From: Fimenecus sp045593555
GTDB lineage: Bacteria; Bacillota; Clostridia; Oscillospirales; Acutalibacteraceae
Length of the DNA: 64,000 nt
Reading direction: 5' to 3'
NCBI GenBank assembly: GCA_045593555.1
Contig: JAZNWU010000022.1
Span: forward strand, 1 to 64,000
The position numbers and the translations under genes were made by a program. Shown here in pieces: positions 32,775 through 41,836 of the stretch (the first letter of the stretch is position 1; each line of letters starts with the position of its first letter). Under the pieces are notes generated by a model, which saw only the letters and a program-made list of their open reading frames with translations, did no database searches and had not been told where the DNA came from.

Positions 32775-33188
32775 CTAAATTAAAACTCCATCACAATGGT
32801 CAATCTCGTGCTGGATTATCTGTGCAGGGAAGCCCGTGAAAGTCTTGATACGAGTCTGCATTTCAGCTGTCTGCCATTGTACTTTTATACTCTTATAACG
32901 CTTACATTTACGGGGACCTCCGAGCAGAGAAAGACAACTTTCTTCTGTTTCGTATGGATCTAACTTTTTGATAATCTGAGGGTTGAACATAACCATATAT
33001 GTACCTTCATTATCAACGGCGATAATGCGTTTGCGTACGCCTATCATATTTGCAGCCATGCCGACACAGCCATCTTTGTGGGCGATGAGTGTATCGAGCA
33101 AATCTTCAGCTACTTGCAAATCTTCTTTTGTTGCTACTTCCGATTTCAGACTGAGAAATATCGGGTCGTGAATCAATTCTTTAATCAT
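32775..33188 (-). CDS. def: Peptide deformylase
   Basis: A 137-residue zinc/iron peptide deformylase of the short Firmicutes type, which removes the N-formyl group from nascent proteins. Motif 1 is GMAANMIG (the usual Gln is Met, common in this subtype), motif 2 ESCLS supplies the metal Cys, and motif 3 QHEIDH supplies the two His ligands and catalytic Glu. The start is placed at 33188, next to the RhuM stop; an upstream in-frame start would lie inside that gene. A housekeeping enzyme here is unusual: it may be a spare copy carried by the island. Confidence 0.9.
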   Translation of the reverse strand: MIKELIHDPIFLSLKSEVATKEDLQVAEDLLDTLIAHKDGCVGMAANMIGVRKRIIAVDNEGTYMVMFNPQIIKKLDPYETEESCLSLLGGPRKCKRYKSIKVQWQTAEMQTRIKTFTGFPAQIIQHEIDHCDGVLI

Positions 33189-33189
33189 G

Positions 33190-34218
33190 TCATTTATTCT
33201 CTGTTGTTTCTTCAATGAGCTTATCAAAATCACTCTGATAAAGCTTGTCTTGTGTTACTCTGTATTTTTCAAACTCGCTTTCAGCATAAGCCTGAGCTGT
33301 AATTCTTGAAACAGTACCTGCATCCGTGAGAATTTCTCTACCGGTAAATTCAAGGAACATATCAAGACGTTTTGCCCAATCTTCCATAGTCATAGGTATT
33401 TTTCGTTTTGCAAAGTCTTCTGCGGCATCAAGGAAAGAGTTGACAATTCTGCCGAGAGAATCAAGCTCATCCTTTGTAAGATAGTTTTTAGCAACAGAAA
33501 CATCTGACTTAAGAATTTTGCCGTCGGGAGAACGTTCCCAAGAAGTAAGTCCCATATGTTCTTTTCTGCTGTCGGCTCGTCCCATAATCAGCTCGGGCGC
33601 AGTATTGCCTGTAATAGCATAATGCATTTTGTTCTGTACGGTTGCAAAGAAAAGCTTGGTTGTAGGTGAATTTCGGTCGTAGTCCACACTGGTAGCATAG
33701 ATATCAGTAACTTTCTGATAAAACCTACGCTCACTCAGGCGGATTTCACGGATTTCTTCAAGCAAACGCTCAAAGTAATCTTCTCCAAGAAACGCACCGT
33801 TTTCCATACGCTTACGGTCAATAATATAACCTCTGACAGCAAACTGCTTTAGAATCTGAGTTGCCCACCGTCTGAACTGCGTTGCACGAATAGAATTAAT
33901 ACGATAACCAACAGAAATAACAGCATCAAGATTATAGTAATCAATCATACGAGTAACGGATCTTCCACCCTCATTTTGAACTGTTTCCATTTTGGAAACA
34001 GTTGATTCCTGAGCCAATTCACCTTCGTTAAATATATTTTGAAGATGCTTTGATATTGCTGGAACATTAACTTCGAATAATGATGCCATCATCTTCTGTG
34101 TCATCCATAATGTTTCGTCCTCATAGCGGACCTCTATAGAATCAGCATGTGCTTGCTTTTCAAAAATCAAAAATTCAGCTGTGCTGTTTCTTATTATAAG
34201 GTCTTTGTTTTCACTCAT
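33190..34218 (-). CDS. rhuM: RhuM family protein
   Basis: A 342-residue protein of the virulence RhuM family. The N-terminal half carries the DNA-binding-like region (ETLWMTQKMMASLFEVNVPA, SVGYRINSIRATQFRRWATQ), with the family-specific SERRFYQKVTDIYATSVDYD in the middle and a helical C-terminus. The molecular role is unknown; RhuM genes are frequent in mobile islands and beside restriction systems. The start is ATG at 34218 with AAGGAGT upstream. A TATAAT at 34243-34248 with a weak -35 gives it a separate promoter from the restriction operon. Confidence 0.85.
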   Translation of the reverse strand: MSENKDLIIRNSTAEFLIFEKQAHADSIEVRYEDETLWMTQKMMASLFEVNVPAISKHLQNIFNEGELAQESTVSKMETVQNEGGRSVTRMIDYYNLDAVISVGYRINSIRATQFRRWATQILKQFAVRGYIIDRKRMENGAFLGEDYFERLLEEIREIRLSERRFYQKVTDIYATSVDYDRNSPTTKLFFATVQNKMHYAITGNTAPELIMGRADSRKEHMGLTSWERSPDGKILKSDVSVAKNYLTKDELDSLGRIVNSFLDAAEDFAKRKIPMTMEDWAKRLDMFLEFTGREILTDAGTVSRITAQAYAESEFEKYRVTQDKLYQSDFDKLIEETTENK

Positions 34219-34304
34219 AATAAAACTCCTTGTATTCAATAAATTATACAAAGCTTTTTTGACTTAAATAAGTTTTGAAATATCTTTGATTCAAGTTTAT
34301 AGCA

Positions 34305-36353
34305 TTATATTATTTTAACATTCAGGGATTCTTTACATGAAACATTAGAGCAAAAATATTTCACTTTTCCGTTTTTAATATTTAATTGCATTTGATTATT
34401 ACATTTTGGGCACACTATAGAAGGCAAAAACTTACGTGTAGGATAAAATACGGCGGGATTGTCAATGCTTTCATCTGCGAATCTTGGCTGAGATAAGACT
34501 GTGTTGAGCGATGTAGTTAATTTGTTTTCATCACAGTCAACACCTATTCCTGAAGTAATTATTGTATTAAAAAATTCTTTTAATGTTGTTATCTGTTCTT
34601 CAGAATGAATATCTTTAAACTTAATGCTGCTGAGCGCATTGTTGCTTGGTTTATCAATATCGCCAAAACCAATGTCAATTATAACATTTAAGCAATTTTG
34701 ATTTGTTGCCCATGCAGCTCCTGCTTCAGATATACATATGTTTGAATCATAAAAAGCTTTGCTGAACAGAAAAATTACCATTAGATCATCACGGAAACAA
34801 TCTTTCAGATAATCATATATATCTTTTCCTTGAGGAACTCCTAAACGTCTGTCCGAAGTGAAAATTATAGTAGATTTTACATCAATTCCATATTCTTCAA
34901 GAACAGCTACAATAAAATCTCCGTATAGTTTATGACACTCTTTATGACTGATAAAAATTTTCTTTGTATTCCTACTTTCGTTTACTGCTCTCGTGAATTG
35001 CAAATTTTCATTCTGCACAGCTTGCTTTTCTTCGTCGCTAAGGTATCGATTCAGTATTTCTCGTGTTTGCGGGTTTTCCCAGAATTTCTTTTTTATCTGT
35101 TCATTTTCAGCTTCTTGCTCATCCTCTTTTCTTCTTTTGCTTACAGTATCTTTTTGTCCTACAATGTACCCTAATAAACGTTTGGCTATTTTAATAACTT
35201 CAATATACCGAGGGTCGTTTTCTTCATAACCACGTCTGTTACTGATTGCCATATCAGCTATGCCATCTTGTTCAAAAATATCTACATACAATTCGCCTAT
35301 AACATAAGCCTCACTGTTGCGGTTATTCTTGATTTTAGAAAGTATATCATACTCGCCAAGCTTCCCTCTAGAATATAATGATATTCTGTTGTCATTAATC
35401 GTAATTTTGTCTTCGTCATCTTCGGTAGTTTTATCAAGGGTTCCTAAAGAACGCAAATCAGGCAAATTGCACACTGTACCAATCCATCCACTTATTACGA
35501 AATTAATATAAACCGGCTCTCCATTTTTATCTTCAACTTCGAGTTTGTAAGGAAAAGAAGATAAAATACGTTTCCCTTTTGCAGGTTGAGATTTTACAAA
35601 TTCCTCATAGGTAGAGGTCAGTTTATAACGTTCTGGTATTGAGTTGTTTTTTACGATTTCAAGTTTATTTTCAAAGGTTTTTCCTATGGTAATTATTGTA
35701 TCCATTATTGAAAAATAGTCTAACTCAGACCTCGTGAGAGTTTGATATTTTTCATCATTTTTTCTGATATGTATTGCAAAATCAGTGTCGTTGACATCAA
35801 AAGTGCGGATTAATTTGCTTACAATAAATCTGTAACTGACAGTAATTTTTTTCTTGACACCTATAAGTTCTAATCTCGTTCCAGTACCTTTGGGAGATAA
35901 ATGTTCCGGCAAGAATGTAATTTCTTCAGAATTAATGGCTACGGGTTCACAATTTTCTTCAGTGATTTTTTTGAAATCTAAAACACACCCAGCTTTTTGC
36001 TGGTTTTTAAATGACAACACCTTAACTGTATTTGTAAGCGAAAATGTAGCCAGCTTTCCTATACCCTTTCGCCCCATTATTTTTCTTCCTTTATCCGTGA
36101 ATCCACTATCTGATCGTTTGTCATAACCAATATTAAGAAAAGAATCATTTATGTCAGCCGCGGACATGCCTTTTCCATCATCTTCAACGATTACATTGTT
36201 ATTTGCCGTATCTATAGTAATCCATACATTGTTTGCATCAGCATCATAACTGTTGGCAACTAATTCTGAAATTACACTGGGTGTATCTCCATATAATTGT
36301 GAGCCTAATTGTTTTAATACGCGCCTATCTAACTTAATTTCATAATTATCCAT
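34305..36353 (-). CDS. GHKL (MORC-like) ATPase fused to TIR domain and zinc ribbon
   Basis: A 682-residue three-part protein. Residues 1-400 are a GHKL ATPase with N-box ELVANSYDADA (N34), DDGKGM (58-63) and GRKGIGK (94-100), then a second domain as in MutL/MORC proteins. A charged helical linker runs about 405-463. Residues 464-600 are a TIR-like domain: KKIFISHKE, the loop SDRRLGVPQG, and FSKAFYDSNICISEAGAAW with the candidate catalytic Glu at 543. The C-terminus (from 648) is a zinc ribbon, CPKC and CSNVSC. ATP-driven DNA sensing coupled to TIR NAD+ cleavage would make it an abortive-infection effector; that is inference. It starts two bases after the HNH gene, at the end of the restriction operon. 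Confidence 0.8.
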   Translation of the reverse strand: MDNYEIKLDRRVLKQLGSQLYGDTPSVISELVANSYDADANNVWITIDTANNNVIVEDDGKGMSAADINDSFLNIGYDKRSDSGFTDKGRKIMGRKGIGKLATFSLTNTVKVLSFKNQQKAGCVLDFKKITEENCEPVAINSEEITFLPEHLSPKGTGTRLELIGVKKKITVSYRFIVSKLIRTFDVNDTDFAIHIRKNDEKYQTLTRSELDYFSIMDTIITIGKTFENKLEIVKNNSIPERYKLTSTYEEFVKSQPAKGKRILSSFPYKLEVEDKNGEPVYINFVISGWIGTVCNLPDLRSLGTLDKTTEDDEDKITINDNRISLYSRGKLGEYDILSKIKNNRNSEAYVIGELYVDIFEQDGIADMAISNRRGYEENDPRYIEVIKIAKRLLGYIVGQKDTVSKRRKEDEQEAENEQIKKKFWENPQTREILNRYLSDEEKQAVQNENLQFTRAVNESRNTKKIFISHKECHKLYGDFIVAVLEEYGIDVKSTIIFTSDRRLGVPQGKDIYDYLKDCFRDDLMVIFLFSKAFYDSNICISEAGAAWATNQNCLNVIIDIGFGDIDKPSNNALSSIKFKDIHSEEQITTLKEFFNTIITSGIGVDCDENKLTTSLNTVLSQPRFADESIDNPAVFYPTRKFLPSIVCPKCNNQMQLNIKNGKVKYFCSNVSCKESLNVKII

Positions 36354-36355
36354 TG

Positions 36356-37099
36356 TTATTCCTCACTTAAGTGATAGTCCAAAAGTATTTTTAATTCAGT
36401 TCCATCATTAAAAACAAATGATTTATTTTGAGTATTAAATACGGGGTTAAGTTTATGTATCAATCTGTGATGATTGGGGCAGAGCACAACAAGATTACTG
36501 GAATCGTTATTATGTGAGATTGCAAAGTATTTTATGTGATGTACCTCACAGATATTTTCTGTGTATTCCGAAAAAGGTTTATGTGCGCAAATTTGGCAGT
36601 TTCCTTTATACAGATTTTTTAATTGCTTAATGATTTCCGTATTATATACACGTTGTTGTGTTTGAGAACTTTTTATTTTTATTCCAGCATTTTCGTCCTT
36701 GAAGTTAATAATATTTTCAAGTTCTAGTTCACTCATATCAGATATATCGTAAATGGGAAAAGCATTGTTTTCTGTTTCTTCTGGTAAAACCTCAGTTGTG
36801 TTTGAAATAATTGATGATACAATATCTGTTATTTCATCAAAAGAAAATTGTTTCATATGTGATGCTGTCTTTATTATGCGTTCTCTTGGTGGTCGATTAC
36901 ACTGTCCGTTACGTGAACTGGATGTAACAACATCATACTCATCTCTTAATCGTTTTAAGTAATTATTATTTTTGCCAAAAATCTGACCTATTTGTTTAAA
37001 CGCTTCACTGCGAGAATTAAACCCTAATTTGTTTACCGCATCCATATCATATTCTGAAAGATAGTATGCAATTATATCCATTAGCTTAGTTTTATCCAT
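36356..37099 (-). CDS. HNH endonuclease
   Basis: A 247-residue protein. The N-terminal half has a helical DNA-binding-like region (NSRSEAFKQIGQIFGKNNNY, a common HNH companion). The C-terminal half holds the HNH/zinc nuclease: CQIC, CEVHHIKYFAISHNND, then LVVLCPNHHRLIHK. The start is uncertain by a few codons because several ATG/GTG codons overlap the vsr stop; 37099 fits the AGGTGAT best. It sits between vsr and the TIR-ATPase gene with overlap or two-base spacing, so it is part of the same restriction operon. Confidence 0.85.
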   Translation of the reverse strand: MDKTKLMDIIAYYLSEYDMDAVNKLGFNSRSEAFKQIGQIFGKNNNYLKRLRDEYDVVTSSSRNGQCNRPPRERIIKTASHMKQFSFDEITDIVSSIISNTTEVLPEETENNAFPIYDISDMSELELENIINFKDENAGIKIKSSQTQQRVYNTEIIKQLKNLYKGNCQICAHKPFSEYTENICEVHHIKYFAISHNNDSSNLVVLCPNHHRLIHKLNPVFNTQNKSFVFNDGTELKILLDYHLSEE

Positions 37100-37526
37100 C
37101 ATTATCACCTTTGTTACCTATGATATGCGTTTTTATTTTTTGTAAAGTGTCATTTTTATTTTGTGTTTTTAATTCGCATTCCCACACTACAATAACCTTC
37201 CAACCAAGTGCTTCCAGTGCGTCGGTTTTCTTTTTGTCTCTTGCAATGTTTGCTTTAATTTTATTTTTCCAGAAATCTTCATTGCTTTTTGGCCATACAA
37301 AGTACTTGCAACCATTGTGTCCATGCCAAAAACAACCATTTACAAAAATTACAGTTTTATATTTTGGTAACACAATATCCGGAGAGCCTGGTAACCGTCT
37401 GTCGTTCTTTATGTAGCGAAATCCTTGAGAAAAAAGATATTTGCGGACCAGTTCCTCCGGTTTTGTATTTTTACTTTTTATCCGGGACATGTTATAGCTC
37501 CGGGTTTTCTTATCATGTATATCCAT
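37092..37526 (-). CDS. vsr: Very short patch repair endonuclease (Vsr)
   Basis: A 144-residue nickase that recognises T:G mismatches from deamination of 5-methylcytosine, a usual companion of C5 methyltransferases. The family core is complete: RSYNMSRIKSKNTKPE, GSPDIVLPKYKTVIFVNGCF with D50, then the HGHNGC zinc/metal segment. It overlaps the methyltransferase gene by 14 bases, so both are co-translated. Its presence predicts that the neighbouring methylase makes 5-methylcytosine. Confidence 0.95.
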   Translation of the reverse strand: MDIHDKKTRSYNMSRIKSKNTKPEELVRKYLFSQGFRYIKNDRRLPGSPDIVLPKYKTVIFVNGCFWHGHNGCKYFVWPKSNEDFWKNKIKANIARDKKKTDALEALGWKVIVVWECELKTQNKNDTLQKIKTHIIGNKGDNDG

Positions 37527-38799
37527 TTTCGGTCAGTTTTTCATCAAGCAATTTAATCTGATAGAATATTCCTTCAAGAAGTTTTACCGGGATGCTATTA
37601 CCAGCCATTCGGATAAGTTTATCTCTTGGAAAAAGTTTGTTGTTCTTATGTACGTCGGGATTATTTTTTATAACATTATCGTAATCTTCATCGGTGAATC
37701 CCATAAATAGGAAACATTCGCGTGGAGTGAGATATCTGAATTTTCCCTTTCCTTCAATTCCACAATCAAAGTATAGATTACCTGAATTGGGATTACGATC
37801 CTGCTTGGTTGTTATTGTTCTGATAACGTCATAGGCAGGATTTACAATGTTGCCCTCTAAAACGAGTTGAGGATTCTCGTTCCAAATTGTCTGTCGCGAA
37901 ACTGTATCATTTGGAGTACATTCTACAGCTTCATCCCACAACTGTTGCTTTGTGTAATCTGTTCTCAATAATTCATTGATTGTTATATCTCTGAAGTATT
38001 CTGATTTTTTGAATTCTTCAACAATTGATTCTTTTGTTTTGAATTCAAAAAATTCTTCCACTGCTTTGATTGTGTCCGCATTATTACCAACAAAAACGCT
38101 TATCATCAACAACCGTGGACGATTCTGAGGCAAGCCAAAGGAACGTGCGTTTAATTGAAAATAATAACTTTTGTACCCAATCTCTTCAAGCTCATTAATC
38201 CATGTTTTAAAATTATCTTTGTGTCTTGGGGATAACAAAGTAGGTACATTTTCAAGAAGCAGATAGTTTGGCATTGATTTATTCAATTCTTTCATTTCTT
38301 TGAGAATTCGTCCTACTTGCCATAAGAGACTGGAACGACTACCAGAATCTTTATCGATGCCTTTATTATAACCATGAAACGCACCTACGTTCGACAAATC
38401 CTGACACGGGAAAGAATATGTTAAAATATCAATTCCATCCGGCATCTTAGCTCCTGTTAATGAACTGACATCAACAAAATTGTTACATCTGATAATGGCA
38501 GCATACACACGGCGCAATGTGTCAACAGAGTATGTTTTAAGCGTTTTATGCTCCATTTTTTCTTTTCCGTTATTGCTGAGTGTATACGCTTCCAGTTTAT
38601 TTAGTATATCTTCTTTTTTCATATCAGAAATATTGTCAGGTAACGCTGTGGAGTTGTGAATGGCATCATATGCAATGAATGCATGTAAATCCCATTCACA
38701 GGTACCAAGTGTATTTATTTTGTATCCAAGATTTTTTAAAGCTTTTGCTTGGCTTCCTATGCCACTGAAAAGCTCGACTATGTTGCATATTTGATTCAT
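37513..38799 (-). CDS. DNA (cytosine-5) methyltransferase
   Basis: A 428-residue C5 methylase. Motif I is VELFSGIGSQAKAL (SAM binding), motif IV is SFPCQDLSNVG with catalytic C132, motif VI is LLENVP, motif VIII is ARSFGLPQNRPRLL, and motif X is RMAGNSIPVKLLEGI. The target-recognition region lies between VIII and X; its site cannot be read. It provides self-marking for the restriction operon and is coupled to vsr. A 21-base gap separates it from the AIPR gene upstream. Confidence 0.95.
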   Translation of the reverse strand: MNQICNIVELFSGIGSQAKALKNLGYKINTLGTCEWDLHAFIAYDAIHNSTALPDNISDMKKEDILNKLEAYTLSNNGKEKMEHKTLKTYSVDTLRRVYAAIIRCNNFVDVSSLTGAKMPDGIDILTYSFPCQDLSNVGAFHGYNKGIDKDSGSRSSLLWQVGRILKEMKELNKSMPNYLLLENVPTLLSPRHKDNFKTWINELEEIGYKSYYFQLNARSFGLPQNRPRLLMISVFVGNNADTIKAVEEFFEFKTKESIVEEFKKSEYFRDITINELLRTDYTKQQLWDEAVECTPNDTVSRQTIWNENPQLVLEGNIVNPAYDVIRTITTKQDRNPNSGNLYFDCGIEGKGKFRYLTPRECFLFMGFTDEDYDNVIKNNPDVHKNNKLFPRDKLIRMAGNSIPVKLLEGIFYQIKLLDEKLTENGYT

Positions 38800-38820
38800 A
38801 TGTTTTCTCTCTTTTTTTAA

Positions 38821-40920
38821 TTAAACAAGTACGCCGCTGTCTTCAAGCTTTTTTCTGATTTTCCAAATCAATTTTGCTTGTTTCGGAGATGCAATTTTTG
38901 GATGTGGAGTATCGCTTGATGCTGCTATATTCAGCAGATCTATTTCCATCGGCGATAGTATTTTTCTTTTCAGGCCCTCTGCTATTAGTGTTCTCCAGTA
39001 TTCTCCCCCAAGTCTTATAATTTCTCCTTCAATATTCAAATCCTTACTGAGTTTTTCAGATTTGATTTCTGCCTTCATTTTGTCTTCAACAATTGCAAGC
39101 GGGATTAAATCATCAATAAAGTCCTGAGAGAAATGACAAGGAACAGTTTTATACTTATTCCAAGTTTCTTCTTTTTTGCAGTACTCTGTAACAATAACTC
39201 CGCTTGATTTCTGAATAAACTCGTTGGTTATCTGTGCAACTCGGTTGATTTCCTTAACAAGAGAGGGATATAATTCCTGCTTACGCCATATCCGATCAAA
39301 ATCTAATGTATATCCACTTGGAATAGCGCTTATAATTTTTGAAATTGTATAAGGAACAATATTGAGTTTATAACCGCCAACATTGTACCACTCTGCTTTG
39401 TTAACAATTCTGTCTGTTGTACGATATAAGATAGTATAACAAACACATTTTTTAAAGAATTCTGTATTGAAATATTCACTTTGAGCCTGATATTTTTTAT
39501 CAATAATTTCAGCGAAGAACTTCATAACTTTCTGAGAACCCGCACTTACTTTGTCCGGTCTTAAGAGTTCAGCCGCAGTATAATATTTTGCAAGTTCTTC
39601 CTTCTTTACAACCTGGTTCTTAGGATATTTTTTCTTGAAATTTTCAATATCACTCTTTTTATAAAGTTTAAACTGTTCTTGTTCGTATTTACCGCGAGAA
39701 CGCTCATAATACCAATATGTACCATGTAGACTACCGACTTTTGCAGGTGCAGGAGTGTGCGTGGAAAGCGTTGCAAGTGTTCGATGAAACGGATGATTTG
39801 AAAAGAAGTCAGCGTCAGTAACTGTATTCTGACTGTTTGCATACTTTGAAATATTTTGAATCATTGTATCGTAGTCGTTATTTTTGACAACGGTCATTTT
39901 CATCGGAACAAAAATGTTTTCAAGTGAAAGTTTATCTTTCAAAACAGCTGATGTCAAAGAAGCAGTGGTTTGTCCACCATTGATAATCTGCAAATCTTCA
40001 ATTTCAACAATCTTATGACTATCATGAGACAGCGTTATTCTCGCAGCAGTACAGGCAATTCCGTTGTTATATGTGAAGAATTTAGTTGGTTCTGTGCGGA
40101 TTGTATTTCTGATTCCTTTATTTATTTTTCCACGGTTACTGAGGAATGCGCGTACATTTCCTTCTAACAGGTGAGGCCCGTGATCATAATAAATTTTATG
40201 AAGAAATTCACCAGGAACAATTGCAAGATAGGCATCATAGTCAATATTATCTACCATATCAGCCTTTATGCACGGAATGCCATCAACACCATATAGTTCA
40301 GTTTTAATGATAATAGGTTCGCGTTCACGTCCGGACTGATACAATTCGAAGAAACGTTTTATACTCCAGATGCTGACGCTAACTTTTTTATTGAGAAAGT
40401 TAAAAGACGGCAGTTCTTTGACAGAGTTGCTAATATCCTGGTTAGTGAGAATAAATAATTTGATCTTATCTATTGATTCGTCATTCTCAGCATTGACATA
40501 ATCAATGTGCATTCTTCGGGATATATCGCGACCTATTTTAATTACATCATCATAAATATCAAAATACTTTTCTAATGTTCCGTCATAAGCCTCTTCCAGA
40601 AAATTAAGCATTCTTGTTTGAATTTTATTGATATCTGTAAGAGTTAATGTTCCTGTAACAGAATCTTTGAATTCATTTGTAATGAGCACAACCGACTTGT
40701 CGGATTCGTCAAAAGCCAAAGCATCAAAAGACATAATACGATTATTTCTTCCTTTTTTGTTTACACAAAGAGGCTGTGGATCGATTAATTCACCCATTGC
40801 AACAAGTTTTCCTAAAGAATCTGTCAGGAAATAATCGTCGTATGTTGTTCCATCTATCTGAGCTTCAAGATGTACGTCATCCAGATATTCCTGTTTGTAC
40901 TCTTCATATGTAATTTCCAT
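38821..40920 (-). CDS. AIPR family protein
   Basis: A 699-residue protein with the AIPR (abortive infection phage resistance) domain. The family core is seen near residues 245-345: NVRAFLSNRGKINKGIRNTI, PTKFFTYNNGIACTA and LQIINGGQTTASL. The N-terminal 200 residues may be a degenerate nuclease fold. AIPR proteins are typical members of Z1-type restriction islands; their reaction is not established. It starts two bases from the PD-(D/E)XK stop, in one operon. Confidence 0.9.
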   Translation of the reverse strand: MEITYEEYKQEYLDDVHLEAQIDGTTYDDYFLTDSLGKLVAMGELIDPQPLCVNKKGRNNRIMSFDALAFDESDKSVVLITNEFKDSVTGTLTLTDINKIQTRMLNFLEEAYDGTLEKYFDIYDDVIKIGRDISRRMHIDYVNAENDESIDKIKLFILTNQDISNSVKELPSFNFLNKKVSVSIWSIKRFFELYQSGREREPIIIKTELYGVDGIPCIKADMVDNIDYDAYLAIVPGEFLHKIYYDHGPHLLEGNVRAFLSNRGKINKGIRNTIRTEPTKFFTYNNGIACTAARITLSHDSHKIVEIEDLQIINGGQTTASLTSAVLKDKLSLENIFVPMKMTVVKNNDYDTMIQNISKYANSQNTVTDADFFSNHPFHRTLATLSTHTPAPAKVGSLHGTYWYYERSRGKYEQEQFKLYKKSDIENFKKKYPKNQVVKKEELAKYYTAAELLRPDKVSAGSQKVMKFFAEIIDKKYQAQSEYFNTEFFKKCVCYTILYRTTDRIVNKAEWYNVGGYKLNIVPYTISKIISAIPSGYTLDFDRIWRKQELYPSLVKEINRVAQITNEFIQKSSGVIVTEYCKKEETWNKYKTVPCHFSQDFIDDLIPLAIVEDKMKAEIKSEKLSKDLNIEGEIIRLGGEYWRTLIAEGLKRKILSPMEIDLLNIAASSDTPHPKIASPKQAKLIWKIRKKLEDSGVLV

Positions 40921-40921
40921 A

Positions 40922-41836
40922 TCAAACCTCCTTGAATTTTTCTATAACGGATAACTCTATTTCATATTTGACTTTGACAATACCGCGTGGCAAGTCATCA
41001 TGTATAAAACGGGGAAAGTCATCGGTAACCCGATAATTTTCCATTTTTACGACATTGTAAACATAGTTATCATATATTTCGCTGTATGCGTATTTTGCCT
41101 GGGCAAGTTTATCTAAAAACAAGTCACGGTCGCTTTCCAAATTAAAGGAATTCAATATTTCTTCCACTAGAGGATTAAGAGAATAACCGTTAAATTCGGG
41201 ACTCATTTTTTCCATATGGAAGACAATTAGTCTTCCATCTACGGTGGATTCCAGTTGCTCGATAGAAGATATAAAAACAGTAGGCTTATTATTTGAAATT
41301 GATTTTATTTCAAACCAGTCATTTCCGTGCGAAAAATCTTTATGAGTAGGTTCAGGCCCACTCCATGAATTTAAACCTACAGTTGTCCCATAAAGGTCGA
41401 AAACATTGTTTTTCAAGAACAGCAATTCAGCAATCAAACCCTGAATTTCTTCTTCCGAAAGAATATCCTTTCTCCCATAAAACATCTTTTTCCAAAGGTT
41501 ATAGCGGTTCACGATCTCAATATATCCATTCTCCGGAGAACAAGTATCGGTTTGGTTAATAATATCTTCACACAACTTATAAAACAGAGTGAAGTTTTCC
41601 TTTGAGTTAAATGAAAACAATATACTATGACCGCTTGCTGTTCTTACCTGTTTAATAATCAGCAAAGCATTTCCGATAATTTTCACAGGCGTGAATGCTC
41701 CATTGAATCTTAGTGTTTTCTGCCCCTGATCATTAAGACCAAGATACAATTCTAAAGGATGGTCTTCGGAAACTCTCAAATATGTAGAGTTGCCTTGTAT
41801 TGCTGCGAATTTTTCTTCTATCTGCTGAACGTTCAT
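40922..41836 (-). CDS. PD-(D/E)XK motif protein (DUF4420)
   Basis: A 304-residue restriction-endonuclease-fold protein. The conserved core is IQGLIAELLFL, then SWSGPEPTHKDFSHGNDWFE with D167, E176 and K178 as the nuclease triad, as in DUF4420 proteins. It is adjacent to the Z1 gene without a gap, which matches published Z1-linked nuclease pairs. It is the most likely DNA-cutting subunit of the system; the cleavage site is unknown. Confidence 0.88.
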   Translation of the reverse strand: MNVQQIEEKFAAIQGNSTYLRVSEDHPLELYLGLNDQGQKTLRFNGAFTPVKIIGNALLIIKQVRTASGHSILFSFNSKENFTLFYKLCEDIINQTDTCSPENGYIEIVNRYNLWKKMFYGRKDILSEEEIQGLIAELLFLKNNVFDLYGTTVGLNSWSGPEPTHKDFSHGNDWFEIKSISNNKPTVFISSIEQLESTVDGRLIVFHMEKMSPEFNGYSLNPLVEEILNSFNLESDRDLFLDKLAQAKYAYSEIYDNYVYNVVKMENYRVTDDFPRFIHDDLPRGIVKVKYEIELSVIEKFKEV

